Shown: one piece after another, positions 16,938 to 23,373 of the stretch
Layout: each line of letters starts with the position of its first letter
Position numbering within the stretch: position 1 is the first letter of the stretch
Assembly: GCA_002298995.1 (NCBI GenBank)
Contig: DBMO01000025.1
Coordinates: 1 to 42,935 of the forward strand
Source: Desulfarculales bacterium UBA696
Lineage (GTDB): Bacteria; Desulfobacterota; Syntrophobacteria; Syntrophobacterales; Syntrophobacteraceae
DNA length: 42,935 nt
Direction: 5' to 3'
Made by a program: the position numbers and the translations under genes
The notes under the pieces: model-generated
Told to the model about the DNA's origin: nothing
Database searches by the model: none
What the model saw: only the letters and a program-made list of their open reading frames with translations

Positions 16938-17879
16938 CTATCCGCCAGTACTGACTCTTCCGGCCAGTTTCATGCCCTGACTGGCATCCGACTTCTTTCC
17001 CGCCCCGAAGTCCTGTGTCCATAATTCGCGGCGAGTGCTGTTATCGCTCGCATACCCAACACCGATGTCGGTGAATTCGGCGTTCATGATATTCACTCGG
17101 TGGTCCGGGCTGTTCATCCAGCATTCGAAGACTTCCTCCGGCGAGGAGAACCCGAGCGCTATGTTTTCGCCGCATTTGGAAATAGGATACCCCGATGCAA
17201 AGATCCGCTCGTGAAACTTTCGTCCGTTACGGCTGTCGTGGCTGTAGTAATTGGCTGTGGCCATGTCGCGCGAATGGCTGCGCGCCGAGTCATAGAGTTT
17301 GTCATTGTAATTAAGAGGCCGAAGCCCCTCTATTATTCTTTCCTGGTTCACGAGTTGGATTACCCTGGACTCACTTTGGCTCACGGCGGACGGAACACTC
17401 TCGATGCCGCCCAGGGCGTCCTTCCTGATCTGGCGCACCACGTGCCCCTGCCCGACGGGGCGGACCTGGTACATGGCCGAGTCGAGAACGATGGATGCGC
17501 TGACCTGCCGGTTCTTTACCACGATAACCACACTTCCGTTTTCGGCTCCCGATATCCTGCCTGTCCAGAGCTGGTATCCCCCGGCGCCCATCTGCGAGCG
17601 GACCCTGCTTGCACGATACTGGGCGTTTTCGAACAGGTTTAGCTGAATGGAATCAATGGTACGAATGTCAAGGACATCCGGGTTGATGGCGACCGTGCGC
17701 AAGCGTGAAACAAGGGAGGTGTTGACCGGTTTTGGGACGGCGGGAGCGGCGGCATTCGTAGCCGGTTGCAAAAGCGAAATTTCGGATGGAGCCGCGGTTG
17801 AACTCGCCGGAGCTAAAGGCAGTAATGAGACCAGAGCGCAGAAGCAAACCAGGAATCTGATAAATTGGAACCGGTGCAT
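16938..17879 (-). CDS. secreted CAP/SCP-domain protein (YkwD type)
   Basis: Exported protein of 313 residues. It has an N-terminal signal peptide (MHRFQFIRFLVCFCALVSLL, cleavage probably near an Ala-rich site at about 25-31), a middle beta-rich region (about 50-160, GYQLWTGRISGAENGSVVIV) resembling the propeptide-like region of some secreted metalloproteases, and a C-terminal CAP domain (about 175-300). CAP hallmarks are VIQLVNQERIIEGL, HSRDMATANYYSHDS, GENIALG and SPDHRVNIMN. CAP proteins are extracellular; molecular function varies and is unknown here. I use the ATG at 17879, which has GAGGGAG upstream, rather than one 17 codons earlier. A c-di-GMP riboswitch lies in the leader, so expression should track motile or sessile state. 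Confidence 0.83.
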   Translation of the reverse strand: MHRFQFIRFLVCFCALVSLLPLAPASSTAAPSEISLLQPATNAAAPAVPKPVNTSLVSRLRTVAINPDVLDIRTIDSIQLNLFENAQYRASRVRSQMGAGGYQLWTGRISGAENGSVVIVVKNRQVSASIVLDSAMYQVRPVGQGHVVRQIRKDALGGIESVPSAVSQSESRVIQLVNQERIIEGLRPLNYNDKLYDSARSHSRDMATANYYSHDSRNGRKFHERIFASGYPISKCGENIALGFSSPEEVFECWMNSPDHRVNIMNAEFTDIGVGYASDNSTRRELWTQDFGAGKKSDASQGMKLAGRVSTGG

Positions 17880-17884
17880 CTTTT

Positions 17885-17924
17885 CTCCCTCGGTAAGCCG
17901 GCAAACCAGCCACCTGGGGAGGTG
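17885..17924 (-). promoter_or_regulatory. possible expression platform of the c-di-GMP riboswitch
   Basis: Between the riboswitch and the start codon the - strand has CACCTCCCCAGGTG, a 5-bp hairpin whose loop CTCCCC is complementary to the gene's GAGGGAG ribosome-binding site (17885-17891). Pairing between them would hide the site, which suggests translational control. This is inference from complementarity only. Confidence 0.35.
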
Positions 17925-17967
17925 CTGCATCTGCTCAGCGGTCCTGCGACCGTATCCCGGATCTTCC

Positions 17968-18028
17968 CGAGACTTAGGCCAGTAACTTTGCGTCCCGCGC
18001 TTTCGCGCGGTTTGCCTTTTGTGAGTTA
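17968..18028 (-). ncRNA. cyclic-di-GMP-I riboswitch (GEMM)
   Basis: On the - strand the leader reads CACAAAAGGCAAACC, then the hairpin CCGCGC-GAAA-GCGCGG, then GGGACGCAAAG, TTACT and GGCCTAAG. These are the hallmark blocks of the GEMM-I aptamer: the GGCAAACC segment, a P1b stem capped by a GAAA tetraloop, GACGCAAAG and the CCTAA end. It lies about 90 bases before the start of the CAP-domain gene in the same orientation. Class I GEMM elements commonly control motility, extracellular matrix and secreted proteins. Confidence 0.88.
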
Positions 18029-18538
18029 TGCAATTCTAAAAGATCGTATATGTTGGGTTGAGCAAAGAGCAGGCCAGTGCCGTTCCTAGAGTTTCATTTT
18101 CTTGAACGTCGGCAGACCGAGGCTAACACTTACAATTATTTCAAATGGTTATCCGATGGTGATTTTGGACGGACGAGTGCTATGCATGCGTGGGCATGGC
18201 GCAAATTATCGTGCTGGATTCCCAAATCGTAAGCAGAAATACCACCTTGTAATTAAACCAATAGCGCAGCGCCATCCCCCACCCGAGCCATTAACGACCC
18301 CGGGCCGGGCATGCGCTTTATCGCGCCCGCCAGTGTTGGGCGAACAGCATGACCTTTGTACCAAGAATTATGCCAGTGTGATTTCGGGATTCTCGGTTTA
18401 ATAGGTTTGGGGAGGACGACAATGAAGAGGAACGGGTTTTACGGAAGAACCCGGCTAATTCGGGACTAGGCAACGGGTTGCATGGGCCACCCGCGAGGCA
18501 ATACGAAAGTTGTCGGACAGCGATTGAAGTGTTTTCAG
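18029..18538. other. non-coding stretch, nothing recognised
   Basis: About 500 bases between the GEMM element and hicB. Short frames exist on both strands, but none has a credible start or a recognisable product. The short frame starting MKRNGFYGRT near 18422 is too small to call. Confidence 0.4.
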
Positions 18539-18585
18539 TTGACCTGATGGTTAAAATGCGAATAGATATGGCAACTATTTGAAGT
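18539..18585 (+). promoter_or_regulatory. hicBA promoter with a possible operator
   Basis: TTGACC (18539-18544) is followed after 17-18 bases by ATAGAT/TAGATA, a plausible sigma-70 promoter about 30 bases before hicB. An inverted repeat AATAG...CTATT overlaps the -10 region. HicB antitoxins usually repress their own promoter, so this may be the operator. Confidence 0.4.
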
Positions 18586-18597
18586 CGGGGGTAATCG

Positions 18598-18789
18598 ATG
18601 AAGACGGTCAAAATAGTTTACTGGCAGGAGAACGACGGGATGTGGTTGGGACACCTTGAGGCCTACCCGGATTACATGACTCAGGGTGAGAACCTCGAAG
18701 AGTTGAGGGAAAATCTCAAGGACATTCTCATTATGCTTGAAAGCAAGGAAATTCCATTGGTTCGGATCCACGAAGATATGGCGGTATAG
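18598..18789 (+). CDS. hicB: HicB-family antitoxin
   Basis: A 63-residue HicB-like antitoxin: KTVKIVYWQENDGMWLGHLEAYPDYMTQGENLEELRENLKDIL is the partial RNase H-like fold that neutralises HicA. It is a short form without the C-terminal ribbon-helix-helix or HTH domain. The ATG is preceded by GGGGGT. Its TAG stop overlaps the GTG start of hicA (TAGTG), with hicB first. It lies just outside the first tRNA-derived repeat, in the accessory part of the window. Confidence 0.85.
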   Translation: MKTVKIVYWQENDGMWLGHLEAYPDYMTQGENLEELRENLKDILIMLESKEIPLVRIHEDMAV

Positions 18790-18965
18790 TGAAAAGGAAA
18801 GAATTAGTGAAACGAATCGAGGAAGCGGGATGCGTCCTCATCCGTCACGGAAGTAAGCACGATTGGTACCAAAATCCTAATACTCGCTTATGTCAACCTA
18901 TCCCACGCCACAATGAAATCAATGAGCGTCTCGCCAAAAACATTATCAAAATGTTGGCTTCTTAA
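18789..18965 (+). CDS. hicA: HicA-family mRNA interferase toxin
   Basis: A 58-residue toxin read from GTG: KRKELVKRIEEAGCVLIRHG, then SKHDWYQNP and a C-terminal LAKNIIKML. This is the double-stranded-RNA-binding-like HicA fold with the catalytic His24 in GSKHDWY. HicA cleaves mRNA and is inhibited by HicB. It is too short for usual ORF cut-offs and easily missed. The start overlaps the hicB stop, consistent with coupled translation of the pair. Confidence 0.83.
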   Translation: MKRKELVKRIEEAGCVLIRHGSKHDWYQNPNTRLCQPIPRHNEINERLAKNIIKMLAS

Positions 18966-18985
18966 CCTATTCATTTGGTGATCAT

Positions 18986-19014
18986 GACGACTGGATTCGA
19001 ACCAGCGACCTCTG
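18986..19014 (-). repeat. partial copy of tRNA-Pro 3' half (copy A)
   Basis: The 29 bases here are identical to 23030-23058 inside the intact tRNA-Pro gene. They cover the T arm, variable loop and 3' side of the anticodon stem, but the outer acceptor bases are missing. Orientation is the same as the intact gene. A 3'-end tRNA duplicate of this kind is typical of an integrative-element attachment site. Confidence 0.75.
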
Positions 19015-19292
19015 TCGGGGCGCACGGGGTCGGGCATGAGGTTGCCAGCCTTTTCCAAATGCCTTTTCGGTTGCCACCAATCCATTTCCTGTCGGAATCA
19101 GGTCCAAAATACAAATAATTTTAACTTCATGAATCTGCGAATTATTCCGAATTGAAAATCGAGGGACAAGCCGGCCGCAACGCAATCCTTCTCCCAATGC
19201 TTTTCAGTTTCCCGGCGTGCTCTTCCAGCGGAACCGTGCCCTCGCTCGCCGACGATGGACGATTACCTCAATAGAAGGAGCACAAGCAAATC
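19015..19292. other. non-coding stretch before cheW
   Basis: No gene recognised between the tRNA fragment and cheW. No integrase remnant could be identified in either strand. Confidence 0.4.
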
Positions 19293-19805
19293 ATGACTGA
19301 GCAAACAAAAGTTTTGAACCATGTTGTGCAAAGAGCGGCAGACCGGGAAGGAAAGTTTTTGACCTTCTCCCTGGACCAGGAGGAATACGGAATCGGCATC
19401 CTCAAGGTCAAGGAAATCATCGGGATGATGCGTGTGACCCCTGTTCCCCAGACTCCGGAGCACGTGAAGGGCGTCATTAACCTGAGAGGGAAAGTAATTC
19501 CGGTGATCGACCTTCGCATCCGTTTTGGAATGAGTAGCGCCGAATATACCGATCGCACCTGCATCGTGGTTGTAGAGACCGATTCTGACAGAGGGAGGCT
19601 GCATATAGGAGTCGTTGTGGATTCAGTTTCGGAGGTTCTAAACATCAAGGGTTCGGACATCGAAAATACCCCGGAGTTCGGGACCACCCTGAACACGGAC
19701 TATATCCTTGGAATGGCAAAAACTACCGGGAGCGTAAAAATCCTGCTCGATATCGACAAGGTTCTCAGCACTGATGAACAGAGCCTCTTGATGGAAGTCG
19801 CATAA
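19293..19805 (+). CDS. cheW: CheW-like chemotaxis coupling protein
   Basis: A 170-residue CheW, the scaffold that couples chemoreceptors to the CheA kinase. The CheW fold spans nearly the whole chain: FLTFSLDQEEYGIGILKVKEII at the start, the conserved VKGVINLRGKVIPVIDLR block (about residues 50-70) and the later VVVDSVSEVLNI segment. No cheA, receptor or other chemotaxis gene is nearby, so it is an orphan. AGAAGGAG lies about 13 bases upstream of the ATG, a long spacing. It sits between tRNA-derived repeats A and B, so it may be part of an acquired segment. Confidence 0.9.
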   Translation: MTEQTKVLNHVVQRAADREGKFLTFSLDQEEYGIGILKVKEIIGMMRVTPVPQTPEHVKGVINLRGKVIPVIDLRIRFGMSSAEYTDRTCIVVVETDSDRGRLHIGVVVDSVSEVLNIKGSDIENTPEFGTTLNTDYILGMAKTTGSVKILLDIDKVLSTDEQSLLMEVA

Positions 19806-19817
19806 CAATTCGCAGGT

Positions 19818-19851
19818 GACCCGGACAACTTGTTATCCGGGCGCGAAGCGC
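19818..19851 (+). repeat. REP-like palindromic element, copy 2
   Basis: CCCGGA...TCCGGG forms a hairpin (with an inner AAC/GTT pairing) just after the cheW stop. The stretch TATCCGGGCGCGAAGCGC (19834-19851) is the exact reverse complement of 16842-16859. No T-run follows, so a repeat element is likelier than a terminator. Confidence 0.6.
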
Positions 19852-19978
19852 GGGAGGCTGAACGGAATAGCACGGCCGGCCGCAAGGTCAGAGTTCTTGA
19901 TTCAGCTATCCAGATGGCCTCCTATCCTTCAGACCAGTATAATAAAGCTATCTGGGCTCACCCACCCGAATTCATGTT

Positions 19979-20010
19979 GGTGGGCACGATAGAAACCGTG
20001 CCCACCCTAC
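19979..20010 (-). repeat. GTAGG-type hairpin repeat, copy 1
   Basis: Read on the - strand the 32 bases begin GTAGGGTGGGCACGG and end TATCGTGCCCACC. The GGTGGGCACG and CGTGCCCACC parts form a perfect 10-bp hairpin. The same 32-base unit with a few changes occurs at 27965-27996 on the + strand. Confidence 0.65.
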
Positions 20011-20101
20011 ACGACTCTAGGTACCGGTATCAAGCTTAGGTTCTCGGTAGCTTCGGCCTCCCAGCTTCTGAGCCGGAGCGGAGAAGTTGTGCAACCTGCC
20101 A

Positions 20102-20917
20102 TTAATCTGAAAGACTATACTCTGAGAGCACTTCGACAGGACCTTCGGGCGTTATTCGGAAAATCTGTTCAATGTGGATTCCGCAACCGCAGCAGTATGA
20201 ACTTGCGTAAGCATAGTGCTGCCCATTGAGGCGGAAGACGTTCACGTTTAGCGATGAGCACCACCCGGCCAGTGGATATACACGTCCTTCGATCATGATG
20301 ACCTTGGGACCATCAAAGTCCGGCTTCTGATAGGATGCTATTCGGATTTTGGAACCCGATATCATCACTTCGTTGACTTTCGGGATAACTCCTTTTAATT
20401 CTTCGAGTTCACCGGGGATTCGATCTTGAGCTTTTTTGAGAAGGGAGGTAAGTACATTGCTGCTCCGGATTAACCCGTCTATCGAGGCGATTTCTTCAAC
20501 GTCCGCCGTCTCTTTTGGAGCAATCCTTTCGTAGTCGCGGACCGGCCTTCCTATAAGTGCGACTTCTAGAAAGAATTTATTCGCAGTTTGGCATTTTCCA
20601 AGCAATTCGGTAAGTATTGCACCTGAAGACTCCGCCTCTTCCGTGAGCGGAGATGTTTCCATAACACAGGTATTCTTCCCTTCAAGCAATAGTGTGATTT
20701 TGCGAGCGGGTTCAAATTTTCCGACAACCCATAATTTCCCCGGCTCCGATGCTGTTTCCCCGAAATTCACAACGAGAGCGAAGTCGGACTTGCCCAAATT
20801 GTCTTCTTCAGCCGTATACCCACCGCCTGCAGCACATAGCGAAATGAAAAACGAAATGGCTAAGATTAAAATTATTCGAGCAAATCTTTTGTAATGCCCA
20901 TCATCTTTTATCATCAC
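20102..20917 (-). CDS. exported protein of unknown function
   Basis: The 271-residue protein starts with a basic region and a hydrophobic segment (about residues 12-30, ARIILILAISFFISLCAAG), a signal peptide possibly with a lipobox-like Cys (LCAAG). The mature part is beta-rich and then helical (about 140-190), ending in a cysteine-rich stretch ASSYCCGCGIHIEQIFRI near residue 245. Not recognised. The ATG is preceded by AAAGGGGAC. It lies within the tRNA-repeat-bounded stretch, and its base composition looks more AT-rich than the flanking housekeeping genes. Confidence 0.6.
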   Translation of the reverse strand: MMIKDDGHYKRFARIILILAISFFISLCAAGGGYTAEEDNLGKSDFALVVNFGETASEPGKLWVVGKFEPARKITLLLEGKNTCVMETSPLTEEAESSGAILTELLGKCQTANKFFLEVALIGRPVRDYERIAPKETADVEEIASIDGLIRSSNVLTSLLKKAQDRIPGELEELKGVIPKVNEVMISGSKIRIASYQKPDFDGPKVIMIEGRVYPLAGWCSSLNVNVFRLNGQHYAYASSYCCGCGIHIEQIFRITPEGPVEVLSEYSLSD

Positions 20918-21064
20918 AGGTCCCCTTTATCTTGGGCTCTTTTTTATGGGTGCATTTAAACACAGCGCTCGCAGCCCCCTATTGTTCGGCAGAAAACCTG
21001 CGCATCTAAAAAACTCCGGAAAGCCGTCACTCTAACGGCTAAATATTGGGGAGCAAAAGCGTGC

Positions 21065-21577
21065 TCAGCGAATCTTTTCCGGATACCAACCCCTTGGAAT
21101 TCTTAAAATATGTTTAAGGCCAGATCCGGTCCAGATGAAATAGTTCACCCCTCTACGGGTGGAACACTCCTCGTTGGGGCAACCTGCAACAATTAGAAGA
21201 GTACTATCCCTGCGATAGGAAATGATTCGATCCATAGCGTCGGAATGCACATTCGTGAAAGCAATGTGCCTAAGCTTCTCGTCAAAGTACACTCTTCCGT
21301 TCCGAGCATCAACAAAGGCCAGTGACTCACATTCCGTCCCGCATCCCCAGATGACTATGGTCATGTGGTCGGCAAAATTCGGGCCTTCTGCGCCTCCTTC
21401 TTTCAGCCTGGTTCGGTATCTTCTGGCTTCAGGATGGCTTTTAAGGTCAACCCGCGCAGGCTTGCCTCGAAATTTAACAGAGATCTTATCATACGTAAAT
21501 GGCACAGTAGTCACAAAGCAACTGACCGGATTGTGAGGGAAGTTAAAGCAGTATACATATACAGAGGTTTTTCTCAA
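21065..21577 (-). CDS. conserved protein of unknown function, N-terminus uncertain
   Basis: The core (about residues 35-170) contains GPNFADHMTIVIWGCGTECESLAFVD, then NGRVYFDE and SYRRDSTLLIVAGCPNEE. This pattern (GPNFAGHYTIV.WGCG..C...A.VDA.TG.VY) is known from uncharacterised exported proteins of proteobacteria; recognition is from memory. Those proteins normally have a signal peptide, which is not visible here: the frame starts at a TTG with no ribosome-binding site and an unconvincing leader. The gene may be 5'-damaged or the true start may differ. Confidence 0.5.
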   Translation of the reverse strand: MRKTSVYVYCFNFPHNPVSCFVTTVPFTYDKISVKFRGKPARVDLKSHPEARRYRTRLKEGGAEGPNFADHMTIVIWGCGTECESLAFVDARNGRVYFDEKLRHIAFTNVHSDAMDRIISYRRDSTLLIVAGCPNEECSTRRGVNYFIWTGSGLKHILRIPRGWYPEKIR

Positions 21578-21801
21578 TTTTGATTTCTGTTTCAGGAAGA
21601 CAAATGTAATTGTTCACTGTTATCCGCATTCGAGAAGAAAGTTCTCCAATGAGCGGCCTCGGTTGCCGGGCAAATCGGGTGTAGTTCTAAGGGCCGGGGG
21701 TACATCATTTTGCAATTTCAGGGGGATTTGTGCCGAGCCTTCGAAATCAAAGGTGGGAAATTTCTGAGTACAATCTTTCGGACTATCTTGCTCCGATTTG
21801 A

Positions 21802-21825
21802 TCGGGACGACTGGATTCGAACCAG
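21802..21825 (-). repeat. partial copy of tRNA-Pro 3' end (copy B)
   Basis: Twenty-four bases are identical to 23026-23049 of the intact tRNA-Pro gene, including the complete 3' acceptor strand (CGTCCCG on the - strand) and most of the T arm; the match ends at 21825. This is the form expected of an attachment site formed by integration at a tRNA 3' end. Confidence 0.75.
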
Positions 21826-21863
21826 TCGCCCCGAACCCAAGTTGTTGCTTTTATTCAACCAGC

Positions 21864-21899
21864 CTGACCCCTGACCCCCAACTGACCCTTGAATAGAAC
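21864..21899. repeat. TGACCCC direct repeat, left copy
   Basis: A 36-base unit starting TGACCCCTGACCCCC and ending AGAACC. It matches 22946-22981 with a few differences. The two copies bracket the gene at 22015-22899. Confidence 0.65.
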
Positions 21900-22014
21900 C
21901 GTTGTCATAATTCTGTTTGCCACATAAAATGATCGTATTGTAAGTTTGGTTCCTGTAAACGAGGCAACGATATCCTGTTGGCTTACTTCATAACCCACCG
22001 CTTTGAGGTTTACG

Positions 22015-22899
22015 ATGCGAATAGTCTCAACCGCACTGTTTGTAATATTGATGGTGTGCTCTGCTACGATTGCTGCCACGGAACAAGGGACCGGAATGCT
22101 TTTTGGTAGCGACCACGCATTCTATATTAGCGCGCCTGATGGTTGGATCTTGGACAACCGCAGCGGTGCAAACCAAGGTTTGCACATGGTGTTTTATCCG
22201 GTTGGGGAAACATGGGCTAACAGCCCCGTGATGGCGTATGGTCAATCGGTCCCGAAAAGTGCGGACATCAAATCCGTGGCAGATCAGGTTGAAAATACCG
22301 TAAAGAAGTTTCATACTAATGGGAATCCAAAGTATAGGGCAGAGCAGAAGCCCCCTCTGAGTCTTCCAGATAACAAGGAAGCTGTTATTTACTACTTTCA
22401 AGGCGACCAGTGGGGCAATTTTGAGGCGGCCGGATATATTGAGGAGAACAAAACCATCAACTTCCTTGTATTTAATGCTCGTACGAAAGAAGTTTTTGAC
22501 AAAAATATACCATCATTTTACAAGTTGCTAAGTTCTTACAGGAACTCATTCACCGCGGCAGGAACCATGTCCAAGCCATCTTTCGATGAAATCGTTTCGA
22601 AGGCTAAGGAGCAAACCTATACACAGCAAGGAAAAGCGTATAAGGCGAGCGTGCGAAACGCTATTGGACAATTAATGGCAAATTCGATGCGAAGTTGTTT
22701 CGATTATGTCAGTGAGGAAAACAAGCGTGATTTCCAATTTATTTTCAAAATAGCGTCGGATGGTCAAATATCGGAGGTCTTCGTTACCCCTGAGAACAGC
22801 CTCACTACCTGCTTTAGTGGTCTGGTTCTCAATGCCCACTGCCCGCCACACAAATTCGGTTCTTTTCTGTTATATGAAAGGATGGACATTACTAAATAG
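22015..22899 (+). CDS. exported protein of unknown function
   Basis: A 294-residue protein with a clear signal peptide (MRIVSTALFVILMVCSATIAA, cleavage after about residue 21). The early part (FYISAPDGWILDNRSG...HMVFYPVGETWANSPVMAYG) resembles exported proteins of unknown role; a later helical region and a Cys-containing C-terminus follow. The ATG at 22015 with GAGG upstream is a better start than the TTG at 22003. The gene is AT-richer than its surroundings and is enclosed by 36-base direct repeats and by tRNA-Pro sequence on both sides, so it looks acquired. Confidence 0.65.
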   Translation: MRIVSTALFVILMVCSATIAATEQGTGMLFGSDHAFYISAPDGWILDNRSGANQGLHMVFYPVGETWANSPVMAYGQSVPKSADIKSVADQVENTVKKFHTNGNPKYRAEQKPPLSLPDNKEAVIYYFQGDQWGNFEAAGYIEENKTINFLVFNARTKEVFDKNIPSFYKLLSSYRNSFTAAGTMSKPSFDEIVSKAKEQTYTQQGKAYKASVRNAIGQLMANSMRSCFDYVSEENKRDFQFIFKIASDGQISEVFVTPENSLTTCFSGLVLNAHCPPHKFGSFLLYERMDITK

Positions 22900-22945
22900 G
22901 AGCCAGAAAAAACCCGAAAGAAAAAGGGCCAACCAGTTCAGAGAT

Positions 22946-22981
22946 TGACCCCTGACCCCCGGCTGACCCCTTAATTGAACC
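22946..22981. repeat. TGACCCC direct repeat, right copy
   Basis: Second copy of the 36-base unit at 21864, reading TGACCCCTGACCCCC...TTAATTGAACC. It lies between the unknown exported gene and tRNA-Pro. Confidence 0.65.
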
Positions 22982-23025
22982 CACCGCACTTAACGCAACT
23001 TATTGAATTTGTTAAGCACGTAGAT

Positions 23026-23099
23026 TCGGGACGACTGGATTCGAACCAGCGACCTCTGCGTCCCGAACGCAGCGCTCTACCAGGCTGAGCCACGTCCCG
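23026..23099 (-). tRNA. tRNA-Pro (anticodon CGG)
   Basis: The - strand folds into a complete cloverleaf. The acceptor strands are CGGGACG and CGTCCCG with discriminator A, the D arm is GCTCAGCCTGGTAGAGC, and the anticodon stem CTGCG/CGCAG holds loop TTCGGGA, giving anticodon CGG (reads CCG). The T arm is CTGGTTCGAATCCAG. No CCA is encoded. Its 3' end faces the accessory region, and two partial copies of it lie there at 21802 and 18986. Confidence 0.95.
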
Positions 23100-23199
23100 A
23101 TTCGGTGCAACCACTTTTTCTAACAAAATTTCCCTTGCGTGTCCACTGTTTTGAAACCTCGGGCGGAGCGGGCTTATTGAACAACACGGAAAAATGATA

Positions 23200-23310
23200 C
23201 AAAATACAGGACGGTACAAAAAAGGACGGTAAGAGAGAAGAACGATCCGCACTAGAGGGAACAACGATCCACGGTACGGAAGAAAGAAACGGTAAAACGG
23301 CACAAAATAA
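23200..23310 (+). repeat. purine-rich stretch with short direct repeats before uvrC
   Basis: Between tRNA-Pro and uvrC the + strand is strongly purine-rich and repeats GGACGGTA, ACGGTA and AACGATCC several times at irregular spacing. It may be a degenerate tandem repeat. No gene is seen. Confidence 0.4.
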
Positions 23311-23373
23311 GTGCCGGGATACACGCGCGAGGCGCAAAGCGGGTTGAATCAATTTTCCATCAAAGGCCCCCAA

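Larger units (their letters stand above)
21578..22014. other. non-coding stretch with tRNA fragment and CCTGACCCC repeat
   Basis: No gene seen in about 440 bases. It contains tRNA-derived copy B (21802-21825) and the first of a pair of 36-base direct repeats (21864-21899). Confidence 0.5.

Noticed and set aside
18421..18470. Very short frame MKRNGFYGRT with a possible ribosome-binding site
   Set aside because: Only about 15 codons, no homologue recognised, and the surroundings are unassigned; group II intron or IS remnants were considered, but no diagnostic motif was found.
22971..23324. - strand open frame containing RGRWFESSRP
   Set aside because: This peptide is the well-known false translation of a tRNA gene; the frame runs through tRNA-Pro (23026-23099). 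The similar ending in the frame at 18982-19197 arises from tRNA fragment A.
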